A DNA stretch of 25,042 nt from CAZDUS01 sp964609375 (GCA_964609375.1 CAZSSA010000028.1:1-25042); one strand, 5' to 3'; shown: positions 8,243 through 16,260, numbered from the stretch's first letter. Numbers and translations are program-made. Notes: generated by a model from the sequence alone, not told the origin.

Positions 8243-9417
8243 GAATTGCCATCGATGCCCGCTGGATATTCAACGAAATATCCGGCATTGGCGCCCATAC
8301 CCGTGAACTGATCCGACATCTGGCCCTGGTGGACCGCAAGAACACCTATGTGCTTCTCTTTGCGGATCGGAAATTAGCCGAACGCACATGGACCGAAGCC
8401 CAGCTTTCTGACAAGCCAAACTTCAAACCCGACATCCTCCCGTGGGGCATCTTCTCGCCGCGCAGCCAGGTGATGCTTCCCGTCCACCTGCGAACGCTGC
8501 GAATCAACGTGTTCCATTCCACAAACTACATGATACCGTTGGCCGCCTTTCCGAAGGGGCGGACGGGGCGCGTCAAATGCGTGGCCACAATCCATGATCT
8601 GATTCCCATGATCTTCCCGAGCGCCACTCCCCGCGCGATGAAAACCCGCCTCTTTCCCGTCTACAAGCGGCTGATGCTTGAAGTCGGCGCCAGAACCGAC
8701 CGCATCATCACCGTGAGCGAAGCCTCGCGCTCAGATGTCATCACCCACCTTCATATTCCGGAAGAGCGTCGCTCCTCTGTCGTCGTCATCCATAATGGCG
8801 TCTCCGAGCTGTTCAAACCGCCCTCAACACCGCCCCCCCCCAGCAATGACCCAAAAACCATTCTCTATGTCGGCCGTAACGACCCTTACAAGAATCTCGT
8901 TAACCTCATCGAAGCCTTTGCCGTCGCCAGGACACGCTGTCCCCTGCCCATCCGCCTCCAATTGATTGGCCCCTCCGACCCCCGCTACCCCGAGGCCGAG
9001 GAGCGCATCCGCGAATTGAATCTAAGCGCCCATATTGATCGCGTCGGGTATCAATCCACAGCGGATCTCATCAAATCCTACCAGAACGCCGCCGCCACCT
9101 TCCTGCCTTCCCGTTACGAAGGATTCGGATTCCCCGTCGTTGAATCCATGGCCTGTGGAACCCCGGTGATCTGTAGCGACATTCCCGTGCTGAGGGAAGT
9201 CGCCGATCATGCCGCCCTGTTTGTCTCTCCCGACAACGTGTCCGCCATGGCCGACGCCATTGTCAGCGCCGTCAACGATCAGCCCTTGCGGGAACGCCTC
9301 ATCCGCGCCGGCCTGACCCGTGCAACTCACTTCACATGGATGGACAATGCCCGACGCACGGTGGAACTTTATTCGGAACTATCCCTCTCAGCCGATCATC
9401 AAGAGCCAGCATCATGA
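8239..9417 (+). CDS. GT4-family glycosyltransferase (second of three) with a C9 tract
   Basis: A 392-residue GT-B, GT4-family glycosyltransferase resembling its upstream neighbour, which suggests an old duplication. It starts MRIAIDARWIFNEISGIGAH. The hinge strand is ILYVGRNDPYKNLVNLIEAF. The donor-binding region is PSRYEGFGFPVVESMACGTPV followed by DIPVLREVADHAALF. The linker between the two Rossmann domains carries KPPSTPPPPSND, encoded by a run of nine C at 8833-8841. Such a tract in a glycosyltransferase gene is a slippage candidate. The ATG at 8239 forms an ATGA overlap with the first GT4 stop, and a second ATGA links it to the third. Specificity is unknown. Confidence 0.9.
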   Translation: MRIAIDARWIFNEISGIGAHTRELIRHLALVDRKNTYVLLFADRKLAERTWTEAQLSDKPNFKPDILPWGIFSPRSQVMLPVHLRTLRINVFHSTNYMIPLAAFPKGRTGRVKCVATIHDLIPMIFPSATPRAMKTRLFPVYKRLMLEVGARTDRIITVSEASRSDVITHLHIPEERRSSVVVIHNGVSELFKPPSTPPPPSNDPKTILYVGRNDPYKNLVNLIEAFAVARTRCPLPIRLQLIGPSDPRYPEAEERIRELNLSAHIDRVGYQSTADLIKSYQNAAATFLPSRYEGFGFPVVESMACGTPVICSDIPVLREVADHAALFVSPDNVSAMADAIVSAVNDQPLRERLIRAGLTRATHFTWMDNARRTVELYSELSLSADHQEPAS

Positions 9418-10532
9418 ACCCCCTGTTTCCGCCACAATGGAAAACCCTGAACACCGTTCTTTGCCACGACTGGCTCACCGGCATGCGCGGCGGTGAACGC
9501 GTCCTGGAAATTCTTTGCGAAGGCTTTCCCTCTGCCCCCCTCTATACCCTCATCCATAATTCATCCGCCATCTCCGATACCATCAATCGCCATCCCATCC
9601 ACACCTCCTGGCTCCAGAAGATACCCGGTATCGCGAAACATTACCGATACCTGCTTCCGCTCTTTCCCGCGGCCATTGAACGGTTCTCTCCCGCGCCTGC
9701 CGACCTGCTGATCAGCACCAGTCATTGTGTCGCCAAGAATATCAGGACCTCCGGCAACACCGCCCATCTTTGTTATTGCTTTACGCCCATGCGCTACGCC
9801 TGGCTCTTCCATGGCGAGTACCTCGGCTCCAATCCGCTCAAACAACTGGCCGCCCGCCCCATCCTCGCCTGGCTCCGGCGCCATGATCGCGCCACCGCCT
9901 CCCGTGTAACCCGCTTTGTCGCCATCAGCCGTCATGTTCAGGCTCGCATCAAAACCTTCTACGGGCGGGATTCCGACGTCGTCTACCCCCCCGTGGATTT
10001 GGACCGGTGGACCCCCGACGGCCGCGCACCGGGCTCGTTCGACCTGGTTGCCTCTGCACTGGTTCCCTACAAGCGGCTTGATCTGGCTATCCGCGCCTAC
10101 ACCCGCATGGGCCGATCCCTCAAAGTGGTCGGTGTCGGATCCGAACTAAACCATCTCAAACAGATGGCAGGTCCCACCATTGAATTCCTGGGCTGGCAAT
10201 CCGACGAACAACTTCTGGAACTGTACCGGAGTTGCCGGGCTCTGATTTTTCCCGGCGAGGAAGACTTCGGTATCGTTCCATTGGAGGTTCAAGCCTGCGG
10301 ACGCCCCGTCGTCGCCTATGCCTGTGGTGGAGCCCTGGAAACGGTGAGCGACGGCGTATCCGGTGTCTTTTTCCAGCAACAGACCGTCGAGTCCTTGATT
10401 GAATCCGTTTCTCGTTGCGAGACCACAAAGTGGGACCCCATAGCCATTCGGCGCAACGCCGAACGCTTCGGCGTCGCCACGTTCATCGATGGCATCAATC
10501 AGTCCATCAAGAATACACTGAACGTTCGTTGA
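9414..10532 (+). CDS. GT4-family glycosyltransferase (third of three)
   Basis: A 372-residue GT-B protein of family GT4, more divergent than the other two. The N-terminal loop is LCHDWLTGMRGGERVLE, typical of a subgroup found in exopolysaccharide and O-antigen clusters. TSHCVAKNI and YCFTPMRYAWLF follow. The C-terminal half has DLVASALVPYKRLDLAIRAY and the donor motif FPGEEDFGIVPLEVQACGRPV. The ATG at 9414 overlaps the second GT4 stop (ATGA), so the three genes are coupled. A 227-bp gap follows before rnfA. No flippase, polymerase or sugar-synthesis gene lies beside the trio, so any larger glycan pathway is encoded elsewhere. Confidence 0.9.
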   Translation: MNPLFPPQWKTLNTVLCHDWLTGMRGGERVLEILCEGFPSAPLYTLIHNSSAISDTINRHPIHTSWLQKIPGIAKHYRYLLPLFPAAIERFSPAPADLLISTSHCVAKNIRTSGNTAHLCYCFTPMRYAWLFHGEYLGSNPLKQLAARPILAWLRRHDRATASRVTRFVAISRHVQARIKTFYGRDSDVVYPPVDLDRWTPDGRAPGSFDLVASALVPYKRLDLAIRAYTRMGRSLKVVGVGSELNHLKQMAGPTIEFLGWQSDEQLLELYRSCRALIFPGEEDFGIVPLEVQACGRPVVAYACGGALETVSDGVSGVFFQQQTVESLIESVSRCETTKWDPIAIRRNAERFGVATFIDGINQSIKNTLNVR

Positions 10533-10759
10533 CCCCACTCTTTCGCAGAGACGGCGCTAGCCATTCTTCACGTCTCACTGGACGCCAAGGGCCCATCCCT
10601 TTCAAAAACATCCTGCTCGCGCTCAATAACACAATTTAACGAAATGACGTTTTCGTCTTTCTCTATCCGGTTGAGCCTGCTAACTTAAAACCGTTTTCTG
10701 GAATATGGCGAGGCCCCGTGCATCGGTGTCGTCACATGTGATCATTCGGGAGTAACAGT
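10533..10759 (+). promoter_or_regulatory. Intergenic region upstream of rnfA
   Basis: This 227-bp gap separates the GT4 cluster from rnf. A hairpin (ACGAAA at 10639-10644, TTTCGT at 10651-10656) with a T/C-rich tail could weakly terminate the GT4 transcript. TCACATGTGA at 10732-10741 is a 10-bp palindrome close to the rnfA start. A GGGAG ribosome site lies at 10748-10752, 7 bases before the ATG. I see no convincing -35/-10 pair, although rnf presumably has its own promoter here. Confidence 0.4.
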
Positions 10760-11338
10760 ATGGAATATATATTACTCATTATCAGCGCGGTGCTCGTTAA
10801 TAATTTCGTTCTGACGCAATTCCTCGGAATCTGCCCGTTTCTGGGTGTATCCAAAGACCTCAGTACGGCAGGCGGCATGGGCGGTGCGGTCATTTTTGTA
10901 ATCACTTGCGCTTCCGCCGTGACGTGGTCACTTCAGGAATTCATTCTCATTCCGCTCCATGCGGAATATCTTCAAACGATTGCGTTTATTCTCGTTATTG
11001 CCACCTTCGTCCAGTTCGTCGAACTGGTCTTGAAAAAAACCTCCCCGGGCCTTCACAAGGCACTGGGCATTTATCTCCCCCTGATTACCACAAATTGCGC
11101 CGTTCTCGGCGTTGCCGTTCTAAATATCAAAAAAGAGTTCTCACTCCTCCAATCGATCACGTTCGGTTTTGGGGCCGCCTCTGGATTCGCACTGGCTTTG
11201 ATCATCTTCACCGGCTTACGCGAGCGAATTGCCCTCGCCAATCCACCCAAGTCTTTTCACGGCACCGCCATTGCCTTGGTCACAGCCGGACTTCTGAGTC
11301 TTGCCTTCATGGGATTTGCCGGTCTTGTAAAAATGTAA
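10760..11338 (+). CDS. rnfA: Rnf complex subunit RnfA
   Basis: RnfA is an integral membrane subunit of the Rnf ferredoxin:NAD+ oxidoreductase (homologous to NqrE). The 192-residue protein has six hydrophobic segments and begins MEYILLIISAVLVNNFVLTQ. Cys25 (LGICPFLG) and Cys113 (TTNCAVLG) match the conserved cysteines that, with two in RnfE, are thought to hold a [2Fe-2S] cluster in the membrane core. It is the first gene of rnfABCDGE and has a good ribosome site, GGGAG, 7 bases upstream. rnfB follows after 16 bases. Confidence 0.96.
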   Translation: MEYILLIISAVLVNNFVLTQFLGICPFLGVSKDLSTAGGMGGAVIFVITCASAVTWSLQEFILIPLHAEYLQTIAFILVIATFVQFVELVLKKTSPGLHKALGIYLPLITTNCAVLGVAVLNIKKEFSLLQSITFGFGAASGFALALIIFTGLRERIALANPPKSFHGTAIALVTAGLLSLAFMGFAGLVKM

Positions 11339-11354
11339 ACAAGCAGGAACAACA

Positions 11355-12164
11355 ATGGATCTACTTATACAAACATTGATCATCGGAGGAACCGGTCTGG
11401 TATGCGCCGCCATTCTGGCGATTGCCGCCAGATTCCTGACCGTGCACGAGGACCCTCGCATCGAAACCGTCACCGCTCTTCTCCCGGGCATCAACTGCGG
11501 TACCTGCGGCTATGCAGGGTGCGGCGATTATGCCCGCGAAATCGTCCTTCATGCTTGCCCGGTGAACCTCTGTAAACCCGGCGGCAGCGAAATTACCGCC
11601 AAGATCGCCCAGTTTATCGGGGTCGAAACCTTCACCAGTGAACGTCAAGTCGCCATTGTCCTCTGCAAGGGTGATAACGCCGCCGCCAAACGGTCTGGTG
11701 CCTACAACGGACTCCTTGACTGCGGCGCCGCCCAACAGATTGGCGGCAACGGCAAAGACTGCCGTTATGGCTGCCTCGGCCTTGCCTCCTGTTCCCGTAT
11801 CTGCCCCGTCAACGCCATCGAAATGCGGAATGGGCTTGCCGTCGTTCACCCGGATATCTGCATCAGTTGCGGCAAATGCGTTGCCACCTGCCCCAGGAAA
11901 CTCATCAAGTTGGTTCCGGAATCCCGCTTCATCCACGTCTTGTGCTCGTCTCTTGATCGCGGCCCCGATGTCCGCAAGGCCTGTTCTGTCGGCTGTATCG
12001 CCTGCACCCTGTGCGCCAAGGCCGTGAATAACCAAGGCATCGCCATGCGAAACAATCTCGCGGTGGTTGATTATTCAATCCTCGTCACGGAGGAAGCTGT
12101 CATTGCCAAATGTCCGCAACACACAATAGAAAAGCGGAGCGGCATCAAGGGAGGAGCGGCATGA
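11355..12164 (+). CDS. rnfB: Rnf complex subunit RnfB, multi-cluster ferredoxin type
   Basis: RnfB is the ferredoxin-docking subunit of Rnf. Residues 5-26 form the membrane anchor. The Fe-S domain of the family has Cys48, 51, 56 and 73. A ferredoxin domain with two complete motifs follows (Cys136/140/146/150 and Cys169/172/175/179). The last domain is unusual. Its first motif keeps Cys214, 217 and 220, but the fourth position is Val224. Its second motif has Leu243, Glu246 and Val249 where C-x2-C-x2-C is expected, keeping only Cys253. By 2[4Fe-4S] ferredoxin topology this retains one whole cluster and loses the other. At 269 residues it resembles the long RnfB of Clostridia and Bacteroidetes rather than the short proteobacterial form. 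The stop overlaps rnfC as ATGA. Confidence 0.94.
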   Translation: MDLLIQTLIIGGTGLVCAAILAIAARFLTVHEDPRIETVTALLPGINCGTCGYAGCGDYAREIVLHACPVNLCKPGGSEITAKIAQFIGVETFTSERQVAIVLCKGDNAAAKRSGAYNGLLDCGAAQQIGGNGKDCRYGCLGLASCSRICPVNAIEMRNGLAVVHPDICISCGKCVATCPRKLIKLVPESRFIHVLCSSLDRGPDVRKACSVGCIACTLCAKAVNNQGIAMRNNLAVVDYSILVTEEAVIAKCPQHTIEKRSGIKGGAA

Positions 12165-13531
12165 TTACGCTACGGGCACTTTTCAACCCACGGGGGGGTA
12201 TTCACCCCCACTACCACAAGGAATTAACCGCCAACCTCCCCATCGAGGTGATGCCGGTCCCAAAAATCCTCTATGTGGCCCTGAATCAGCATCTCGGGGC
12301 CCCTTCCCGCCCCCTCGTCAAGAAAGGCGATACCGTCCTCCGGGGCCAGCCTCTCGCTGAACCTGCCGGTTACGTCTCCTCCTGGGTTCACGCTCCAACC
12401 TCCGGCACCGTCAAATCCGTCGATACACGCCCCACCGCCAATGGACAACTGGCGACCGTCGTGGAAATCGAGGCCAATGGTCTCGACCAGGCCATTGATC
12501 CCGCCCCCTCCAACGGTGACTGGACCACCAAGCCGAACCGTGAATTGGTGGATATGATCTTGAACGCCGGCGTCATCGGCATGGGGGGCGCCGGGTTCCC
12601 CACCCAGGTCAAACTCCTTCCGCCAACCGGCAAAACCATCCAAACCCTGATTATCAATGGTGCCGAATGCGAACCATTCCTGACCGCCGACCATCGGTTA
12701 ATGATCGAACACGCCAGCCGTATCTGGCAGGGCGCCTTGATCCTTAAACGCATCCTCGGCGCCGCCAAAATAGCCGTGGCCATCGAGGACAATAAACCGG
12801 AAGCCATCTCTGCCATGGACAAGGTAATGCAGGGCGCGGAAGGCGACGTCGAACTGGTGGTCGTAAAAACCAAGTATCCCCAGGGTGCCGAAAAACAACT
12901 GATCTATTCTTGCACCCGGCGCGAAGTTCCCTCCGGAGGGCTCCCCATGGACGTCGGAGCCGTTGTCGAAAACGTCGGGACCGCCGCCGCCATCGGTGAT
13001 GCCGTGCTAACCCGCCTCCCCCTCACCGAGCGGATCATCACCGTGACCGGGGATGCCATCACCACTCCCAAAAACCTGCTGGCACGTGTGGGGACCCCCT
13101 TCCGCGACCTCGTTGCCCACTGCGGCGGCTACAAGGGCGAGGTCGGCAAAATCATCTCCGGAGGCCCCATGATGGGTGTGGCCCAAAGCACAACGGACGT
13201 CGGCGCCAACAAAACAACTTCCGGTATTCTGGTGCTTTCACGGGCTCAAGTCTCACAATTCACCTCCATGCCTTGTATCGGTTGCGGTCGTTGCGTCAAC
13301 GTCTGCCCGTCCGGATTAATGCCATGCCATTTAAGCGAAAATATCGAGGCGGAACATTTCGAAGGGGCGGAGGCCCTGAACATCCTGGATTGCATCGAGT
13401 GCGGCGCCTGCGCCTTCGAATGCCCCGCTCACCGTCCCCTTGTCCAGCATATGCGAAAAGGAAAAGCCACAGTCATGCAGAACCGCAAGCAACGCGAAGC
13501 GCGTGCCGCGAAGAAAGAGAAAGCATCATGA
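12161..13531 (+). CDS. rnfC: Rnf complex subunit RnfC
   Basis: RnfC is the peripheral NADH-binding subunit carrying FMN and two [4Fe-4S] clusters. In this 456-residue protein, FNPRGGIHPH at 8-17 is the family start. GMGGAGFPT at 140-148 and NGAECEP at 166-172 are the nucleotide/flavin motifs, as in Complex I NuoF-like proteins. The clusters are at Cys372/375/378/382 (CIGCGRCVNVCP) and Cys411/414/417/421 (CIECGACAFECP). The C-terminal tail is basic. The ATG at 12161 follows GGGAGG by a short spacer and overlaps the rnfB stop. A GC-rich hairpin lies just inside the gene at 12194-12209. The stop overlaps rnfD. Confidence 0.96.
   Translation: MITLRALFNPRGGIHPHYHKELTANLPIEVMPVPKILYVALNQHLGAPSRPLVKKGDTVLRGQPLAEPAGYVSSWVHAPTSGTVKSVDTRPTANGQLATVVEIEANGLDQAIDPAPSNGDWTTKPNRELVDMILNAGVIGMGGAGFPTQVKLLPPTGKTIQTLIINGAECEPFLTADHRLMIEHASRIWQGALILKRILGAAKIAVAIEDNKPEAISAMDKVMQGAEGDVELVVVKTKYPQGAEKQLIYSCTRREVPSGGLPMDVGAVVENVGTAAAIGDAVLTRLPLTERIITVTGDAITTPKNLLARVGTPFRDLVAHCGGYKGEVGKIISGGPMMGVAQSTTDVGANKTTSGILVLSRAQVSQFTSMPCIGCGRCVNVCPSGLMPCHLSENIEAEHFEGAEALNILDCIECGACAFECPAHRPLVQHMRKGKATVMQNRKQREARAAKKEKAS
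12194..12209 (+). other. GC hairpin near rnfC start
   Basis: GGGGGT and ACCCCC form a perfect 6-bp stem with a four-base loop, about 33 bases inside rnfC, over the codons for the conserved Gly-Gly-Ile-His-Pro motif. In mRNA it could affect initiation at the coupled rnfC start. Codon choice at a conserved motif may be the whole explanation. Confidence 0.5.
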
Positions 13532-14535
13532 ACGACGTAGCCTCCACCTGGGTTGTCAGCCCTTCCCCTCATGCTCACTCCGGCGACTCGGTTACTAAAA
13601 TTATGCTGGCCGTTATTCTGGCCCTGTTGCCGGCCCTGGCCGCCGGAATCACCTTCTTCGGATGGGATGCCGTTCGCCTCACCCTCATTTGCGTTGCAAC
13701 CTGCGTTCTGGCCGAATACCTAACCCGTAAAGTCATGAAGCGCGACCCCGGCGTCAACGACTTGAGCGCCGTCGTTACCGGCCTCCTGTTGGCGCTCAAC
13801 CTGCCCCCTTCCCTGCCGGGTTGGATGGCCGTGGTGGGCTCCCTGTGCGCCATCGTGATCGCCAAACAGTTATACGGAGGTATTGGCTACAATCTTTTCA
13901 ACCCGGCACTCGTCGGACGCTGCATCCTCCTGGTGTCATTTCCCGTCGCCATGACAACCTGGGCCGTCCCCAACTTCTTCCCCGTGCCGATGGATGCCAC
14001 CACCATGGCCACCCCGCTTGGTGCCTGGAAAACCTCATGGTCCGCCGGTCATGCCCCGGAAGGCTTCTTTACTCTATTCACCCTGAAATCCCTTCTTATC
14101 GGCAACCGCCCCGGCTGTATCGGCGAAACCTCAACCCTTGCCCTCCTTCTGGGCGGAATCTTCCTCCTCTATCGCCGGTGTATTTCCTGGCATACCCCCG
14201 TCGCTTTCATAGGTTCCGTCGCCGCCTTCGCGGCCATCCTTTATCAGGTGGATCCCGCCCGTAATCTGCCTCCGCTCTACCATGTCATCAGTGGCGGCAT
14301 TTTCCTCGGCGCCATCTTCATGGCCACCGATATGGTGACCACACCGGTGACAGGCAAAGGCATGTTCATCTTTGGCCTTGGCTGCGGCATCATCACCATG
14401 ATCATTCGTCGATGGGGTGGCTATCCCGAAGGCGTCAGTTTCTCCATCCTGATCATGAATTCCCTCACGCCCTTGATCAACCGCTTCACCCGTCCAAGAG
14501 TTTTCGGACATATCCGCAAGGAGAAAAAAACATGA
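13528..14535 (+). CDS. rnfD: Rnf complex subunit RnfD
   Basis: RnfD is an integral membrane flavoprotein of Rnf (homologous to NqrB) that takes part in electron transfer across the membrane. The 335-residue protein has about nine or ten hydrophobic segments. The family stretch YGGIGYNLFNPALVGR is at 116-131, and CGIITMIIRRWGGYPEGVSFSILIMN is near the C-terminus. The covalent FMN site reads DATTMATPL (156-164). Thr162 is the expected ApbE-flavinylated residue; Met stands where many relatives have Gly or Ser. The ATG at 13528 overlaps the rnfC stop as ATGA, and the stop overlaps rnfG. No apbE is present in the window. Confidence 0.95.
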   Translation: MNDVASTWVVSPSPHAHSGDSVTKIMLAVILALLPALAAGITFFGWDAVRLTLICVATCVLAEYLTRKVMKRDPGVNDLSAVVTGLLLALNLPPSLPGWMAVVGSLCAIVIAKQLYGGIGYNLFNPALVGRCILLVSFPVAMTTWAVPNFFPVPMDATTMATPLGAWKTSWSAGHAPEGFFTLFTLKSLLIGNRPGCIGETSTLALLLGGIFLLYRRCISWHTPVAFIGSVAAFAAILYQVDPARNLPPLYHVISGGIFLGAIFMATDMVTTPVTGKGMFIFGLGCGIITMIIRRWGGYPEGVSFSILIMNSLTPLINRFTRPRVFGHIRKEKKT

Positions 14536-15110
14536 AGGAAATCCTGAAGCTCATCTTTTCACTGACCGTTATCAGTAGCGCCGCCGGACTGCTTCTGGCA
14601 TACACCTATAAGGTGACGGCCGCCCCCATCGCCGCCGCCAGCCAGCAGGGCACCACTCAGGCGCTCGCCGCCGTCCTGCCTCCCTTCGACAACAATCCGG
14701 CCCACAACAGTGTCACCTTTAAGGACAACGATACGGCATGGACCTTTCATGTGGCACGGAAAAGCGGACAGTTCATAGGTGTCGCCTTCGAAACAGCCTC
14801 ACGAAACGGTTATGGTGGCGAGATTAAAATCATGGTTGGCATCACTGCCGATGGCCATATCAAGGCCATCCAAATCCTTTCCCAGCACGAAACTCCCGGC
14901 TTGGGCACCAAAATCACCGAAGCCCCCTTCAAGCCCCAGTTCGAGGGCAAACCCATCGCCGGAACCCTCTGGGCCGTTAAAAAGGATAACGGAAGTTTCG
15001 ACGCGGTTACCGGGGCAACCATCTCATCCCGCGCCGTTCTTGAAGCCGTAAAGAATGGAATTGCCGCCTATACAAAACATGCCACCGAAATCGCCCGCAC
15101 AGGAGAATAA
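14532..15110 (+). CDS. rnfG: Rnf complex subunit RnfG
   Basis: RnfG is a single-span subunit whose FMN-binding domain faces the periplasm or cell exterior. In this 192-residue protein, residues 5-28 form the membrane anchor. The FMN-binding domain follows, with the family motif HETPGLGTK at 119-127 and the flavinylation site DAVTGATISS at 157-166. Thr163 is the predicted covalent FMN residue. The length is normal. Its start overlaps the rnfD stop (ATGA), and rnfE begins 3 bases after its stop. Covalent FMN attachment would need an ApbE transferase encoded elsewhere. Confidence 0.95.
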   Translation: MKEILKLIFSLTVISSAAGLLLAYTYKVTAAPIAAASQQGTTQALAAVLPPFDNNPAHNSVTFKDNDTAWTFHVARKSGQFIGVAFETASRNGYGGEIKIMVGITADGHIKAIQILSQHETPGLGTKITEAPFKPQFEGKPIAGTLWAVKKDNGSFDAVTGATISSRAVLEAVKNGIAAYTKHATEIARTGE

Positions 15111-15113
15111 ACC

Positions 15114-15821
15114 ATGGGATTCGCCAAAGAATTAAAAAAAGGGTTGTGGGATGAAATCCCCGTCTTTCGCGTTGTCCTGGGACTTTGCCCTACCATCGCC
15201 GTCACCACCTCGCTGATGAACGGCATCGGAATGGGTGTTGCCGCCACCTTCGTGTTGATCTGCTCCAACGTTATGGTTGCTATGCTTCGTCATGTTATTC
15301 CGGACAAAGTTCGGATCCCTGCGTTCATTGTCATCGCCGCCACGTTCACCACGGTAACAGACCTGGGAATGAATGCCTTTGCCCATGAAGTCCACAAAAA
15401 CCTCGGCATTTTCATCCCGCTGATTGTCGTTAATTGCATCATCCTCGGGCGCGCCGAGGCCTTCGCCGCCCGCCATTCCCCCTGGCTCTCCTTCGCCGAC
15501 GCCATCGGCATGGGGGCGGGGTTCACCATCGCGTTGTGTGTCATTGGCAGCATCCGGGAAATTATCGGCAATGGCACCCTCACGCTCTGGACGCCATTTT
15601 CATGGGCCATCCCCGGCGGCTACGAGCCGATTCTCCTCCTCATCCTCGCCCCGGGTGGCTTCATTACCCTCGGCCTGTTACTGGGCCTGATGAATAAAAT
15701 TGAACAGCGTCTCGCCGCCAAGGCCGGGAAAGCCTATGCCGCGCCTGCTGATTTTGACTGCCGTCATTGCATCATCTGCAAATGGGGAGGCCAGGAATCA
15801 CCCTCCACAAAAGCCGATTGA
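15114..15821 (+). CDS. rnfE: Rnf complex subunit RnfE with cysteine-containing C-terminal tail
   Basis: RnfE is an integral membrane Rnf subunit (homologous to NqrD), the partner of RnfA. The 235-residue protein has six hydrophobic segments. Cys25 (LGLCPTIAV) and Cys108 (VVNCIILGR) match the conserved cysteines proposed to share a [2Fe-2S] cluster with RnfA. After the last membrane helix ends near residue 193, a tail of about 40 residues carries DCRHCIICKWGG, a C-x2-C-x2-C motif at 216, 219 and 222. This tail is not part of the core fold. Three closely spaced cysteines could bind metal. The DUF192 gene follows after about 34 bases. Confidence 0.94.
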   Translation: MGFAKELKKGLWDEIPVFRVVLGLCPTIAVTTSLMNGIGMGVAATFVLICSNVMVAMLRHVIPDKVRIPAFIVIAATFTTVTDLGMNAFAHEVHKNLGIFIPLIVVNCIILGRAEAFAARHSPWLSFADAIGMGAGFTIALCVIGSIREIIGNGTLTLWTPFSWAIPGGYEPILLLILAPGGFITLGLLLGLMNKIEQRLAAKAGKAYAAPADFDCRHCIICKWGGQESPSTKAD

Positions 15822-15855
15822 TTTGCCGTCACCGATTCCTGTTCCAGCTGCCGAT

Positions 15856-16212
15856 ATGAGCCCAAAAGCACTCCACGCATCTCTCCTTCACAACGGCGTT
15901 GTGTTGATTCCTCATGTTGTCCTGGCAAACCGGTTTTGGCGGCGCCTGCTCGGATACATGGGAAAATCAGCACCTGCATGCGGAGTCGCCCTCTATCTGA
16001 ATCCCTGTCGATCCATCCACACCTGCTTTATGCGCTTTCCCATCGACATCATCTTTCTCGACCATCATTTTCATGTCGTCAAACTGACCTATAATCTGCG
16101 CCCATGGCGCCTCGCCCTGGGCCCTTCCTCCACCCAAGGCATCATCGAAATTCCGTCCGGAAATGGCGCAATCGCAACAATTCGCATTGGCGACACCCTG
16201 ATGATACAATAA
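15856..16212 (+). CDS. DUF192 family protein
   Basis: A 118-residue member of the DUF192 family, small beta-rich proteins of unknown function. The recognisable core is VVLANRFWRRLLGYMGK, then the hallmark TCFMRFPIDIIFLDHHFHVV and a final IEIPSGNGAIA. The start is uncertain: the ATG at 15856 gives a compact protein matching the family core but lacks a clear ribosome site, while an in-frame TTG at 15823 would abut the rnfE stop. No signal peptide is visible with the chosen start, although many relatives are exported. It is probably co-transcribed with rnf, but a role in that complex is not established. Confidence 0.75.
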   Translation: MSPKALHASLLHNGVVLIPHVVLANRFWRRLLGYMGKSAPACGVALYLNPCRSIHTCFMRFPIDIIFLDHHFHVVKLTYNLRPWRLALGPSSTQGIIEIPSGNGAIATIRIGDTLMIQ

Positions 16213-16230
16213 TGTTTTTTACCAGACCGC

Positions 16231-16257
16231 TTGTCTTGCGTCACGCACCGTGATAAT
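16231..16257 (+). promoter_or_regulatory. Candidate promoter of the sigma-like gene
   Basis: TTGTCT at 16231-16236 and GATAAT at 16252-16257 (5 of 6 to the -10 consensus) are separated by 15 bp, shorter than ideal. A dyad fills the spacer and a second palindrome lies where transcription would begin, so activity may depend on a bound regulator. Confidence 0.4.
16241..16253. promoter_or_regulatory. Inverted repeat in promoter spacer
   Basis: TCACG and CGTGA are perfect inverted halves around a CAC centre. They lie between the candidate -35 and -10 and overlap the -10 by two bases. This is an operator-like position; the sequence matches no operator I recognise. Confidence 0.5.
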
Positions 16258-16260
16258 ACT

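Noticed and set aside
10732..10741. TCACATGTGA palindrome upstream of rnfA
   Set aside because: A 10-bp palindrome is expected about once per kilobase. It overlaps no recognisable promoter, so it is only mentioned in the intergenic entry.
13273..13527. Longer rnfD version starting inside rnfC
   Set aside because: The extra 85 residues are an out-of-frame reading of the RnfC ferredoxin region. The ATG at 13528 forms the ATGA overlap used throughout the operon.
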